A DNA stretch of 49,539 nucleotides from Cytobacillus sp. S13-E01 (lineage in GTDB: Bacteria; Bacillota; Bacilli; Bacillales; Bacillaceae_L), in assembly GCF_029193815.1 (NCBI RefSeq), contig NZ_JARFVC010000031.1:1-49539 (forward strand). The letters are read 5' to 3'. Position numbers and translations under genes: made by a program. A model generated the notes under the pieces. It was not told the origin of the DNA and ran no database searches. It saw nothing but the letters and a program-made list of their open reading frames with translations. How positions within the stretch are numbered: the first letter of the stretch is position 1; the number at the start of each line of letters is the position of its first letter. This document shows, piece after piece, positions 26,782-35,763 of the stretch.

Positions 26782-27891
26782 TTATAGTCCAGTAAACTCA
26801 CTAGCTTCATAGTATTTTGAATCAATTAGTTCTTGCTTAACGTTCTCTTGGTCTACAACAATTACGTCTGTTTGTTTTGCTTTTACATCCACTTTTCCAT
26901 TGTTGTAAGTACCAGTTGTTTCAGGTGTTTTACCATCTAAAACCTCGATTGCCATACCAATTGCATCTGCAACTAGTGTACGAACATCTTTAAATACTGT
27001 CATAGATTGCTTGCCGTCAATGATGTATTGAATAGAAGCTTTCTCAGCATCTTGACCTGTTACTACGAAACTAGAAATGTCGGAATCACTTCCGAAAACA
27101 TCTGCAATAGAACGAGCTGTTCCATCGTTTGGAGCTAAAATCGCTATATCACCTTTTAAGTCAGCACCTGCTGCTGTTAAGTGGGTTTGCGCTTTGTTAA
27201 TCGCTTCGCTTGGATCCCAGTTAGTTGTAACCTGACCTAGAATTTTCCCTAACTCATCACGAGTAAGATCTTGCTTATCTTTTAATGCTTCTGCTTCACT
27301 AGAGTTAGCGATTACAAAAGTACCATCCGCAATTTTCGGTTGAAGAACTTTCCAAGCACCTTCAAAGAATAAATATGCGTTGTTATCAGAAGAAGCACCT
27401 GCATATAGGTATAAAGGAACGTTTGTACCTTGTGCACTATCAACTAAATATTGAGCTTGAGCAGCACCTACTGCTAAACTATCGAACGTTACATAATAAT
27501 CAACTGCATCTGTTTCAGTAATTAAACGGTCATAAGAAATAACTGTTACTCCTTCTTTTTTCGCTGCTTCAACTGCAGAACCAGCTGCTGCACCATCGTG
27601 AGGAGCAATAATTAATACTTCAATTCCTTTATTAAGTAACGTTTCTACGTTTTCTTTTTCTTTCGCAGAAGAACCTTGGCTGAATAAAATTTCAGTCGTG
27701 TAATCAGACTCAGAGATTGCATCTTTAAAGCGTTGCTCATCTTGCACCCATCTTGGCTCATCTTTCGTTGGTAGAACAATACCTACACTCACTTTACTAC
27801 TCCCACCAGTTGTACCACTACATGCTGCTAATATACCAATTAACACTGTAGCTAAGATTAAAACGGAAAATAATCTCCATACCTTTTTCAC
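26782..27891 (-). CDS. chvE: Multiple-monosaccharide-binding lipoprotein, ChvE-like
   Basis: Extracellular sugar-binding protein of the MmsAB importer, 369 aa, starting at GTG 27891 with AAAGGGGGA upstream. Lipobox LAAC puts the lipidated cysteine at 24. The type I binding fold shows VGIVLPTKDEPRWVQDEQRF, VLIIAPHDGAAAGSA, VISYDRLI, YYVTFDSLAVGAAQAQYL, ASSDNNAYLFFEGAW, LAPNDGTARSI, VTGQDAEKASIQYI and SMTVFKDVRTL, the ChvE pattern. First gene of the chvE-mmsA-mmsB operon, with a cre site 67 bases upstream. Confidence 0.9.
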   Translation of the reverse strand: MKKVWRLFSVLILATVLIGILAACSGTTGGSSKVSVGIVLPTKDEPRWVQDEQRFKDAISESDYTTEILFSQGSSAKEKENVETLLNKGIEVLIIAPHDGAAAGSAVEAAKKEGVTVISYDRLITETDAVDYYVTFDSLAVGAAQAQYLVDSAQGTNVPLYLYAGASSDNNAYLFFEGAWKVLQPKIADGTFVIANSSEAEALKDKQDLTRDELGKILGQVTTNWDPSEAINKAQTHLTAAGADLKGDIAILAPNDGTARSIADVFGSDSDISSFVVTGQDAEKASIQYIIDGKQSMTVFKDVRTLVADAIGMAIEVLDGKTPETTGTYNNGKVDVKAKQTDVIVVDQENVKQELIDSKYYEASEFTGL

Positions 27892-27957
27892 TAAATTTTC
27901 CCCCTTTGAATATGAAACTAATTTCTACATTTCCATCATATCGCTGTTTATTCATTT

Positions 27958-27971
27958 TGAAAGCGCTAACA
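27958..27971. promoter_or_regulatory. cre site (CcpA operator) upstream of chvE
   Basis: TGAAAGCGCTAACA fits the consensus TGWAANCGNTNWCA at every position. It lies 67 bases before the chvE start, probably in the transcribed leader or promoter, so glucose-type catabolite repression of sugar uptake is expected. Confidence 0.8.
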
Positions 27972-27985
27972 TAGGGTAATCTTTT

Positions 27986-28035
27986 ACTATCTTCTATACT
28001 TTTTTTGCTTTTGTGAAAAAAAGTACTAGTCCAAC
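27986..28035 (+). repeat. 50-bp repeat shared with 40142-40192
   Basis: Core TATCTTCTATACTTTTTTTG, then CTTTTGTGAAAA and AAGTACT, occurs again at 40142-40192 with only a few differences. This copy is in the upstream region of chvE. Confidence 0.65.
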
Positions 28036-28084
28036 CATCTCTAAAAGAATAAAGAATAAATGGTGTGGCGTACTTTGAACATTG

Positions 28085-28165
28085 TCCGTTCCTTTCCGCT
28101 GGAGTCAAGTGGCTTCCGCTACAAGTCACACTTTATATACACAAAAAGTAACAACCTTTTCTTAA
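28085..28165 (+). repeat. Dispersed GC-rich repeat (second family), shortened copy 3
   Basis: CGTTCCTTTCCGCTGGAGTC, then GTGGCTTCCGCTACAAGTCA and an ACAACCTTTT tail, resemble the ends of the blocks at 6735-6895 and 19677-19825 with the middle missing. Confidence 0.5.
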
Positions 28166-28184
28166 TGAGCCTTCTAGAGAAACA

Positions 28185-28228
28185 AAAAAAGCATGAGCTA
28201 GGTGAAATACCATGCTCATGCCTTTTAT
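28185..28228 (-). terminator. Terminator near the first VOC gene
   Basis: AAAAAGCATGAGC pairs with GCTCATGCCTTTT across a 14-base loop. On the minus strand it ends in T residues downstream of the VOC gene. A diverged copy lies at 35280-35320 by the second VOC gene. Confidence 0.65.
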
Positions 28229-28284
28229 ACCGCTTATAATATTCGTTGGAGATTCAACTAAGCCTGCCACCATTGTTGCTTCTT

Positions 28285-28671
28285 TTAACGTTCGTATAAT
28301 TCCAAAGGTAGTCCATCTGGATCTGCAAAGAATGTAAATTTCTTTCCAGTCAATTCATCTATACGGATGGGTTCAACCTTGATACCTTGTTCCTCCAATT
28401 CCTTCACAGCCTCTTCAACATCTTTCACCTTGAAGGCTAAATGACGTAAGCCTTGTGCTTCTGGGAAACTTGGGCGAATTGGTGCGTTAGGGAAGGTAAA
28501 CAGTTCAATCTGTATTCCTCCGGGGACTTGTAAGTCTAGTTTATAAGAATTGCGTTCCGCTCTATATGTTTCTTGTATTATCTTGAATCCTAGAATTTCT
28601 GTGTAAAAATGTTTTGATGTTTCGTAGTTAGAGCAGATGATTGCTATGTGGTGTATTCCTTCGATGTTCAT
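28285..28671 (-). CDS. VOC-family glyoxalase-like protein, copy 1
   Basis: Single-domain vicinal-oxygen-chelate protein of 128 aa, similar to the small GloA2/YaeR group. Putative metal ligands are His in HHIAII (7/8), Glu in IQIELFTF (about 56), His in LRHLAFKV (about 76) and Glu near the end (LPLELYE). GGAGAAAAG precedes the ATG. The substrate is unknown; members of this fold include lyases, dioxygenases and resistance proteins. A second copy at 35377-35763 differs at 10 of 128 residues, and flanking DNA is duplicated too. Confidence 0.85.
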   Translation of the reverse strand: MNIEGIHHIAIICSNYETSKHFYTEILGFKIIQETYRAERNSYKLDLQVPGGIQIELFTFPNAPIRPSFPEAQGLRHLAFKVKDVEEAVKELEEQGIKVEPIRIDELTGKKFTFFADPDGLPLELYER

Positions 28672-28705
28672 TTACTTTTCTCCTTCTCTACTAGTCTATG
28701 AATGG

Positions 28706-28740
28706 AAGCAGGTAACCCTTATTGGGTGCCTGCTTCTTCT
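28706..28740. terminator. Hairpin AAGCAGG/CCTGCTT in the duplicated segment
   Basis: AAGCAGG...CCC pairs with GGG...CCTGCTT and is followed by TCTTCTTTT on the plus strand. The same element in diverged form is at 35797-35835. It could end transcription arriving from either side. Confidence 0.45.
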
Positions 28741-29016
28741 TTTAATGCTAACTACGTCACACACTCCACATGTCTAGAGTGTATTTGGCAACACATGGGT
28801 GCTGGTGAGTTAGGTTACCGAATACAACTTTACCTATGGAAGGTTTACTAAATACACAGAAAATAAATAAGTAAATATGTATAGTTGTACCATAACATTC
28901 AATACTGACCATTTAATATCAAATTAAGTCTATTAAATTGTTGAATAATTTGATTTAATAGAATTATAAACTGCCATGTTCATACTGTTTATGTTTATAT
29001 AAATGGGGGAATTAAT

Positions 29017-29487
29017 TTGGAAGAATTAAATCTATCAAATGAAGAAGCATATTCTTTAATTAAAATTCTAAAGGTATTTTTAAAAAAATATAACATTGAT
29101 CTGCGACCTGGTAATAAAGGAATTTTAAATCTACAGTCATCAAATGGCGAATGGGAGTTTCTATTAGATTATTTTACCCCTTCCCATAGAGATGATAAGA
29201 TTTCTATTCATCTTAGAGAAAAGGAAAACAATCTTTCTTTATTAAGAGTCAATATTGATCCAGTTGGCTTCCATAATAATGCCAACAATAAAATCTGCGG
29301 AAATCGTATGCTAATCTTTTCAAGTGATGAATGGTTAGAAAAAAATGATGGTAGTACTTATGTAAAAGCATTTACCCTACCCTCAGAGTTTTCTAACCCA
29401 GATAATATTGAGCAGGTATTTTTAGACTTTTTATTGTATATAAATGTTAAGAAGGAAAACAAAATTAACTTTCCATCATTATTTTGA
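29017..29487 (+). CDS. Small unknown protein, partner of the DUF1828 protein
   Basis: Unassigned 156-aa soluble protein starting at TTG 29017 with GGGGGAAT upstream. It has charged helices at the N-terminus (EEAYSLIKILKVFLKKYNI) followed by beta-rich segments (GEWEFLLDYFTP, KISIHLREKENNLSLLRVNID). No signal or membrane segment. It lies immediately before the DUF1828/1829 gene, only 17 bases from the start I prefer for that gene, so the two form an operon. Small partners of this kind are seen beside DUF1828 proteins in accessory regions; the function is not known. Confidence 0.75.
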   Translation: MEELNLSNEEAYSLIKILKVFLKKYNIDLRPGNKGILNLQSSNGEWEFLLDYFTPSHRDDKISIHLREKENNLSLLRVNIDPVGFHNNANNKICGNRMLIFSSDEWLEKNDGSTYVKAFTLPSEFSNPDNIEQVFLDFLLYINVKKENKINFPSLF

Positions 29488-29504
29488 TAAAGGCGGTGAG
29501 AACC

Positions 29505-30296
29505 ATGGCTTTAGATACAATTAAAGATTCTTACTTAAATTGGATAAAAAACAATACTACTTTTACTGAAGTCTTAAACAATTCAGTTGAATTATCATCT
29601 CCATATGTAGATTCTTTAAATGAAAATATTAAATTATATATTGAACCAAGCCAATCTAAATTCAAGATCACAGATGATGGTTACACTTTATGGAGTTTAG
29701 AAACAGCTGGTACTGCTATCAGGAAAGGTTCTTACCGCGAGAAAATGCTTTATAATGTTATAGATAGACATTGCATCTCTATCAATCCTTCAACAAATGA
29801 ACTCTTTATATATTCTGATAAAGATTCTTTAGGTAGCTCTATTCACTCTTTAATCCAAGCTACCCTTACTATTTCAGATTTTTTAAAGCTAAATAAAAAA
29901 AGTATAAAAAACTTATTTATGGAAGAGGTAAGTAAGTTTTTTAGTGAAAATGAGGAAATTTTCGATCCTTTTCCTGATATAGAAATACAAGGAAAATCAA
30001 AATTATTGCATCGTTTTGACTATTTAATGACTGTTAAGAACAAACATAAAAAGTTAGTAAAATTGGTCAATCATTTAGACCAAGTCCAGTTAGAACGAAT
30101 CTTATTAAGTTGGCAAGATACGAGTCAGCAAAGAACCACTAAATATAAGGAAAACTTAGGTATGGTTGCTCTAATAAATGATTCCCAAAAACCAATAGCT
30201 AGCAAGTTTGAAGAAGCTTTTTTACAGTATGGGATAGAAGCTATAGGCTTTACTAACAAAACAGAAGTTAAACGATCACTTTCATTAGTTGGATAA
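29505..30296 (+). CDS. DUF1828/DUF1829-domain protein
   Basis: Uncharacterised protein of 263 aa. ATG 29505 is preferred, with GGCGGTGAG just upstream; an earlier TTG at 29484 overlaps the previous gene. The N-terminal half has the DUF1828 pattern VELSSPYVDSLNENIKLYIE and FKITDDGYTLWSLETAG (about 25-75). The C-terminal half (about 130-255) fits DUF1829. Such proteins turn up in phage-related and defence-rich regions of Firmicutes, but their role is unknown. Located between a VOC gene duplicate and an IS4-type element, next to a broken helicase gene. Confidence 0.8.
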   Translation: MALDTIKDSYLNWIKNNTTFTEVLNNSVELSSPYVDSLNENIKLYIEPSQSKFKITDDGYTLWSLETAGTAIRKGSYREKMLYNVIDRHCISINPSTNELFIYSDKDSLGSSIHSLIQATLTISDFLKLNKKSIKNLFMEEVSKFFSENEEIFDPFPDIEIQGKSKLLHRFDYLMTVKNKHKKLVKLVNHLDQVQLERILLSWQDTSQQRTTKYKENLGMVALINDSQKPIASKFEEAFLQYGIEAIGFTNKTEVKRSLSLVG

Positions 30297-30305
30297 AAAA
30301 CAACT

Positions 30306-30392
30306 CTAACGGGACAGATCAACAGGTTTTCTGTCCCCAGTTCCAATCACTTAACGATCCACTTTCCCTTAAAAGCTGGGACAAGGTCCAAT
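30306..30392. repeat. REP-like pair, copy at the edge of the IS4 element
   Basis: GGGACAG...CTGTCCC hairpin followed by CAGTTCCAATCACTTAACGA and a GCTGGGACAAGG end. The same arrangement is at 35147-35233. Confidence 0.65.
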
Positions 30393-30399
30393 GTCATCA

Positions 30400-31900
30400 A
30401 TCTAAAATGTAAAAATATGCAAAATAATCAAAGAGTCATAAAATTGTTATAAAAAACCTCGAAAACCACTTGACTTTTAAAAAAGACCCCAATAATCGAC
30501 TTGAATACCGGTTTTTGGTATATCTCGTACGAAGTGGGGTTTTTTTGTTGGAAAAAAGTAAGTTTCTAGGGGCGATTGAAGTATGCAGAAAAGTATTGTA
30601 CGATTTCCATTTCATGTGCGATTCCCGCACGAAAGCAACCTACTTTACGCGTGAAGGGGGTAAACTGACTTTCCCAGAAATCATATTGTTTGTGCTAAAT
30701 CTTGTATCGAAAAGTTTGCAGATTGAGTTGAATGACTTTTTTGTCCTTATTAAGAAAGAGGGGGAATCTATAAGTAAACAGGGATTTTCACAAGCGAGGA
30801 AAAAAATAAAACCAGAAGCGTTTAAGGAGTTATTTGACACCATTACGAAGTGGTTTTATCAGGCAAATAACTCCTATAATTTCATGGGCTTTCGGTTGTA
30901 TGCTATTGATGCGTCTATCATATAAATAGCCAATTCCCAAAGACTGAGAGACACCTTCGGCGCATCAAAGGGCAATGGCAAAGAACTTGCCAGAGCTATG
31001 GTATCCACTATCTATGATATCGGAAATGATCTATTTGTAAAGGGGATAATTACAAAGTGCACAGATAGCGAGCGTACAGTAGCTATGGAATTAATTAATA
31101 GTTTCCTAGAACTGCGTTCTAACAATGATCTTTTTCTCTTTGACCGTGGGTATCCAGCAAAATATTTCTTTCACTATCTCTTGGAGAATAAATTGAATTT
31201 CGTTGTTAGAACGCCAGTTAACTTTTACCGTTCCATTATAAAAGAAAAGGTTTCGGATCAGATTTTTGAACTCGTTTATAAAGGCAAGGTAATGCATTTA
31301 CGTGCGGTCCGCATCCCAATAGGATCTGGTGAAGAAGAACTACTTATCACGAATATATTTGACGAATCATTTGATATACCAACCTTTAAAGTGTTGTACT
31401 TCAAGCGCTGGTCCATTGAAATCAAATACGATGTGTTAAAAAACAAAATACAGATTGAAAAGTTCTCGGGGGCTACAAAACAGACGATTGAACAGGAATT
31501 TTATGCGGCTTTATTTATGACAAACATGGCTTCCTTACTCAAGAGTGAATCGGATGCGGTCATTGCCAAAGAACAGAAAGACAAAGTCTTAAAATACGAA
31601 TACAAGACCAACAATAATATTTTAGTTGGTGTGCTAAAGGATAAACTTATTTCTTTAATCTTTGAACCAAGTCCAAGACGGAGAAAAAAGTTATATAAAG
31701 CCCTACTGAACGAAGTTCAGCGAAATCGAGTCCCGATAAGACCTGGAAGGCAATTTAAACGTTCCAGAGGGTTGAATGCGAATAAACACGGATTTGGACA
31801 ACGATCAGCAATCTGACAAAGTGGAAAAATAAGACAGTAAGGGAAATGCCAAAAAAAATTAAAAGGCACTTCCTGGACATCCTATGGACTTTTTTAGTTA
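30400..31900 (+). mobile_element. IS4-family insertion sequence (boundaries approximate)
   Basis: Holds an IS4-type transposase frame with an in-frame stop. AAAAAAGACCCC (30477-30488) and GTGGGGTTTTTTT (30534-30546) form an inverted pair at the 5' end of the frame that could block read-in transcription. I could not define terminal inverted repeats or a target duplication. Confidence 0.7.
30470..31816 (+). pseudogene. IS4-family transposase broken by one in-frame stop
   Basis: One continuous frame of about 448 codons is interrupted only by TAA at 30923-30925. The first part ends in YAIDASII, which carries the first catalytic Asp. The second part runs on in the same frame with IANSQRLRDTFGASKGNG, the second Asp in LFLFDRGYP and the catalytic Glu in FKRWSIEIKYDVLKNK (the YREK-type region). 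All DDE residues are present. The start is uncertain, because the TTG at 30470 lies in a hairpin. Nonsense mutation at one codon is the simplest reading; readthrough cannot be excluded. Confidence 0.85.
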
Positions 31901-31940
31901 TCTGAATATTTAAAATGGTGATTCCGACAATTTATGGTAA

Positions 31941-33236
31941 TTACTGGATTATTAACTTAATGACATTGGGGCAAATCCCCCTTAAATTACTTGAAGCCAC
32001 GCTTCCGCATTTATCACAAATATACAACTCTTCTGGCTTTAATACTTGCCACTTTTTATAATTAAGTTTTAATACCGTTCCTTCTCTTGGAAGAGGAGTT
32101 TCAGTAATATAGTCTTCTTTTGCCCAGAATGCTCTAAATAGTCTTCCAGCAAGAAGTTCTTTTAGTAAACTTCTAGCTCTAATAGAAGCATCTTCCTTTG
32201 AAAATCCTTTTGCTTTATATAGCTTTTGAATATAATCGAGTCTTCTATTGTTGAAATTCTCCTTCGGCAACCAACCTAAAATAGTATTGTTTAATGCACT
32301 TTTTTCAGATTCTAATTTAAAATATACTTCCTTATTTCTTGGTGCAAAGGTTGGATCATCTATTGAAACTAAATCTGGAAACGTAATCGCATTCATATCT
32401 CTCAAGGAATTCAACAATATTTTATATAGCTCCCATAACTCATCATTAGTTAAATCTATATCTGAATCAATTCCAAGAGCACTTATTTTCAGTTTTGACC
32501 AGTTATCTGGTTTAACAGGAACAAAAGAAATTAGACCCAATCCTTCTAGTCCAATTTGCCGCTCTGTGTTCATGAACTCCTTAATTAACACGGTTTGTAT
32601 CTGTTTCTGTTTCTCAATATCATCTATTCCGGGTTCAAAGAGATTTTTGTGTTTTCCGTATTTCACAACAGCATTAACCAAACTATCTATTCGAATATCA
32701 TCGTATGCTTGTAAATTCCCAAGTTGGTGAATTATTGCATTCCTCCATAGTATGTTGTTATATTTTGACTGTAAATATGATGCAAAAAAAGCAGCCTCTT
32801 GTCGGCTATCAGAAAAAACTAACAACTTCCTCCCTAATAATTCTTCATCTATTTCTTCGCTATCACCAAATAAATCATCTTCAATTACCTTTTGTTTATT
32901 TGGAGGAATACATTGATATAAAGACCTCGTTAATACTTCAGTTGCTGGGTCATCAGCAGTTCTAAATTGCTTAACAATGTTGTTTGAATGGTTCCCACAC
33001 TTTATACATGTATTAACTGAGTACTCAGGCATCTTTATTTTAAGTACTCTTATATATTTTTCACTTGGATAATCACAACAATTAGTACTTCTCTTCTTAC
33101 CTTCTGGTTCAATACGTCCACAAGCTGTACATAGGATATATTCATCACTATCTATTGAAATATCCACACCTTCAACAGTCGATTCATCACCATCTATCAA
33201 AGAGATATCTATATCATCTTCTGCTGAACTAAGCAT
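31941..33236 (-). pseudogene. Central fragment of a very large DEAD/DEAH helicase (defence-type)
   Basis: 431-aa fragment. LLGRKLLVFSDSRQEAAFFASYL (about 135-157) is typical of the start of the second helicase lobe in giant DUF1998-type helicases found in phage-defence loci (DISARM/Dpd-like). The fragment also has zinc-finger-like cysteines: CTACGRIEPE...CC (about 36-55), CIKCG (about 77) and, at the end, YICDKCGSVASSNLRGICPN. Intact relatives are well over 1000 aa; here the ATP-binding lobe is lost at the N-terminus, where a REP palindrome sits, and the C-terminus stops right beside the IS4 element. It is therefore very probably inactive. Which defence family it came from is not certain. Confidence 0.75.
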
Positions 33237-33315
33237 ATGGGAAACACGGGGACGGTCCTAGTGTTTGCTTCGTTTAGCGAAACGAAAGAAACATGAGGAC
33301 CGTCCCCATGTTTAA
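33237..33315. repeat. REP-like inverted pair (GGGGACGG family)
   Basis: AAACACGGGGACGGTCCTAG and, inverted after a GCTTCGTTTAGCGAAACG spacer, a GAGGACCGTCCCCATGTTT copy. It abuts the start of the helicase fragment. A near-identical layout with the same spacer is at 44064-44163. Confidence 0.75.
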
Positions 33316-33347
33316 TGTTTAATATTTAGTTTTTAGAAGCAATAAAT

Positions 33348-33387
33348 AGGGGCGGTTTTGTGCTTCATTAGCACAAAAACCGCCCCT
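33348..33387 (-). terminator. Terminator of the LysM-protein gene
   Basis: AGGGGCGGTTTT-GTGC pairs with GCAC-AAAAACCGCCCCT around a 7-base loop, 8 bases after the gene's stop. A very stable stem. Confidence 0.75.
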
Positions 33388-33395
33388 TAGTTACT

Positions 33396-35051
33396 TTATG
33401 GAATCTGTAATTGTTGCCCCACCCATATATATTGAGTTGGGTCTAGGTTATTCTTCTCGATGATTGACTGTACGCTTATATTGAACTGGTTGGCAATTTT
33501 CCATAGTGTGTCGCCTGACTGTATCTTATAGGTTTGTCCTGCTTGGTCTGGGATTATTAATCGCTGTCCAACCAATATATAAGAACCTGGATCAAGCTTG
33601 TTTTCTTCTATAATTGATTGAACAGTTACTTTGTGTTGGCTAGCAATTTTCCATAAAGTATCTCCAGATTGCACCACATATGCTTGTTGTGGTTTTGGAA
33701 CATTTATATTTTGCCCGACCCATAAATAACCATTTGGATTTAAATTGTTTAGTTCGACGATTTTTTGTACTGTCGTTTTAAACTCCATCGCAACTTTCCA
33801 AAGTGTATCACCTGGTTTCACGACATAAATCATTTGTTCCTCTTGAGGATCTGGATCTGGAGCTTGTGGTTGTTCAGGTTCAATTCCACCATCAGGTTCT
33901 GTATACTGTTCATCAGCTGGTGGTGCAAATACAAAGATTTTTTCCCAGTTTGCAGCTAGTAAATATTTATCTGTGATAAGAATGGGTTCTAATTTATAGA
34001 CTCCATATTCTAGCGTGTGCTCGTGGTTACCAGTTTGAGAATTAAAAAATTTTAGCTTCCCTTCATTTTCGAGGACCAGTTGATTATTTGTTACCAGAAT
34101 GGGACCCCTTGAGAATTTACTACCGTATTTATTATCCATAAAACTGGTTTTAAAATGAAAATTCCCCGTGTTTGGATCTATACCAACTATATTTCCTTCA
34201 TCAGTCCGAGCAAAAACACTTTCATTATTTGCACTTAAGGTGTCATTTCTGATCGTGATAAAATACTCAGTCTCACTTATCGTTTTGTTAAATGCGTAAG
34301 CTCCATTGGTAGTGTGGAACGCTGCGATTTTATTTTGATACGCCAAATAAACCTTTTCATTTAAAATCATTGGGTCCCCAGTAATCGGGGTGTTTGTAGT
34401 CCATTGTATCTGTCCATTTTGTTTATTAAGCTTAAATAGATTATTCTCTCCTTGAGTACGGTTATGGGTTAAGAAAAATAATCCGTTAGGAGAGTTCGAT
34501 AAGGCGCTTGATACTTCTGTTCCATTTGGTAAATTGTAAGACCATAAACTCTTCCCTGACTGGATATCAACCGCATGAATGGACGTTACAGTAGCTAAGT
34601 AAATAGTTGAATCATCAAAATTGACATAGTTGCCCCAAGAGTCGCTCTCCCATAAAATTGTTTTATCAAATCCATCATCTTTAAGGAGATAGGTTTTTCC
34701 GTATGTGACAACAGCTAAATTCCCATTCACAATAGCAATTGTACGGATATCCTTACCGTTTGGTGGGGTGAATTCCCATTTAACCGCCTTCGTATCAAGA
34801 GATACTGCTGTTACTTTCGAAGATGATTTTACCATAAACAGTGAATCTCCATTAACCAAAGGCCGCCCATAATTAGTTTTGTCAATTTCGTGTTTTAGAA
34901 AGAGCTCATTGGACATGTTGATTGGATTGAAGTTTGATAAAGAAGCTGCCCCTTGTCTGAGTGCCCAAGTATCATTCGCATGTGTAATACTTGAGGAAAA
35001 AAGGAGCATAAGTACGCTCACAATCATAACTAAAGTAGTCTTTTTAAACAT
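33396..35051 (-). CDS. Secreted PQQ-like beta-propeller protein with three LysM domains
   Basis: Exported cell-wall-bound protein of 551 aa. It has a signal peptide (1-25, MFKKTTLVMIVSVLMLLFSSS then HAN), then a repeat-rich region of about 370 residues with PQQ/quinoprotein-like blades (for example DTKAVKWEFTPPNGKDI, DIQSGKSLWSYNLPNG, NKQNGQIQWTTNTP, DPNTGNFHFKTSF). An acidic proline linker (about 380-402) follows, and three LysM peptidoglycan-binding domains, each starting with a YxVxxGDTLWKxA core. AGGAGG lies upstream of the ATG. No catalytic motif is evident, so an adhesin, scaffold or stress-protection role is possible. Confidence 0.88.
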   Translation of the reverse strand: MFKKTTLVMIVSVLMLLFSSSITHANDTWALRQGAASLSNFNPINMSNELFLKHEIDKTNYGRPLVNGDSLFMVKSSSKVTAVSLDTKAVKWEFTPPNGKDIRTIAIVNGNLAVVTYGKTYLLKDDGFDKTILWESDSWGNYVNFDDSTIYLATVTSIHAVDIQSGKSLWSYNLPNGTEVSSALSNSPNGLFFLTHNRTQGENNLFKLNKQNGQIQWTTNTPITGDPMILNEKVYLAYQNKIAAFHTTNGAYAFNKTISETEYFITIRNDTLSANNESVFARTDEGNIVGIDPNTGNFHFKTSFMDNKYGSKFSRGPILVTNNQLVLENEGKLKFFNSQTGNHEHTLEYGVYKLEPILITDKYLLAANWEKIFVFAPPADEQYTEPDGGIEPEQPQAPDPDPQEEQMIYVVKPGDTLWKVAMEFKTTVQKIVELNNLNPNGYLWVGQNINVPKPQQAYVVQSGDTLWKIASQHKVTVQSIIEENKLDPGSYILVGQRLIIPDQAGQTYKIQSGDTLWKIANQFNISVQSIIEKNNLDPTQYIWVGQQLQIP

Positions 35052-35146
35052 TCTCTTTCCTCCTATATTTGTTCTACAATACTAGGATGAATTAAAATGC
35101 TTAGAAAATGTAAAAAGAACCAATTCCAAATAACACAAGGGATGCA

Positions 35147-35233
35147 AGGGGACGGGTTGCTGTCCCAGTTCCAATCACTTAACGATCCACTTTTACCTTA
35201 ATAGGTGGGACAAGGTCGCTATCCCCTCGTCCA
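35147..35233. repeat. REP-like pair, second copy of the 30306-30392 layout
   Basis: GGGACGGGTTGCTGTCCC-type hairpin, then the same CAGTTCCAATCACTTAACGA spacer and GGTGGGACAAGGTC as at 30306-30392. Confidence 0.65.
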
Positions 35234-35376
35234 ATATATAAAAACCAATAATCTTCACGAAAAGCGCTCTAGAAAAGCAAAAAAGCATAAGCCTGGTAAT
35301 TTACCGTGCTCATGCTATGGATACAACTTATACTATTATTAGGGGGCAACTGAGCCTTGCACTAGTGTTGCTTCTT

Positions 35377-35763
35377 TTAACTCTTATACAATTCCAAAGG
35401 TAGTCCATCTGGATCTGAAAAGAAGGTAAATTTCTTCCCAGTCAATTCATCTATACGAATTGGTTCAACCTTGATACCTTGTTCCTCTAATTTCTTCACA
35501 GCCTCTTCTACATTTTTTACCTTGAAAGCTAAATGACGTAAGCCTTGTGCTTCCGGGCAACTTGGGCGAATTGGTGCGTAAGGGAAGGTAAACAGTTCAA
35601 TCTGTATTCCTCCAGGAACTTGCAAATCTAGTTTATAAGAATTACGTTCTGCTCTATACGTTTCTTCTATTATCTTAAATCCTAAAATTTCTGTGTAAAA
35701 ATGCTTTGATGTCTCGTAGTCAGAGCAAATGATTGCTATGTGGTGTACTCCCTCGATATTCAT
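35377..35763 (-). CDS. VOC-family glyoxalase-like protein, copy 2
   Basis: 128-aa paralogue of the protein encoded at 28285-28671, identical at 118 of 128 positions. The putative metal ligands (HHIAII, IQIELFTF, LRHLAFKV, LPLELY) are unchanged. Differences are conservative except Phe69 to Cys and the last two residues (ER to KS), which removes nothing known to be catalytic. GGGGGAAG precedes the ATG. It lies 6.7 kb from the other copy, in the same orientation, in a segment whose flanks also match. Confidence 0.85.
   Translation of the reverse strand: MNIEGVHHIAIICSDYETSKHFYTEILGFKIIEETYRAERNSYKLDLQVPGGIQIELFTFPYAPIRPSCPEAQGLRHLAFKVKNVEEAVKKLEEQGIKVEPIRIDELTGKKFTFFSDPDGLPLELYKS

Noticed and set aside
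32248-32730. 160-aa plus-strand frame
   Set aside because: Antisense to the helicase fragment, which shows real protein motifs.
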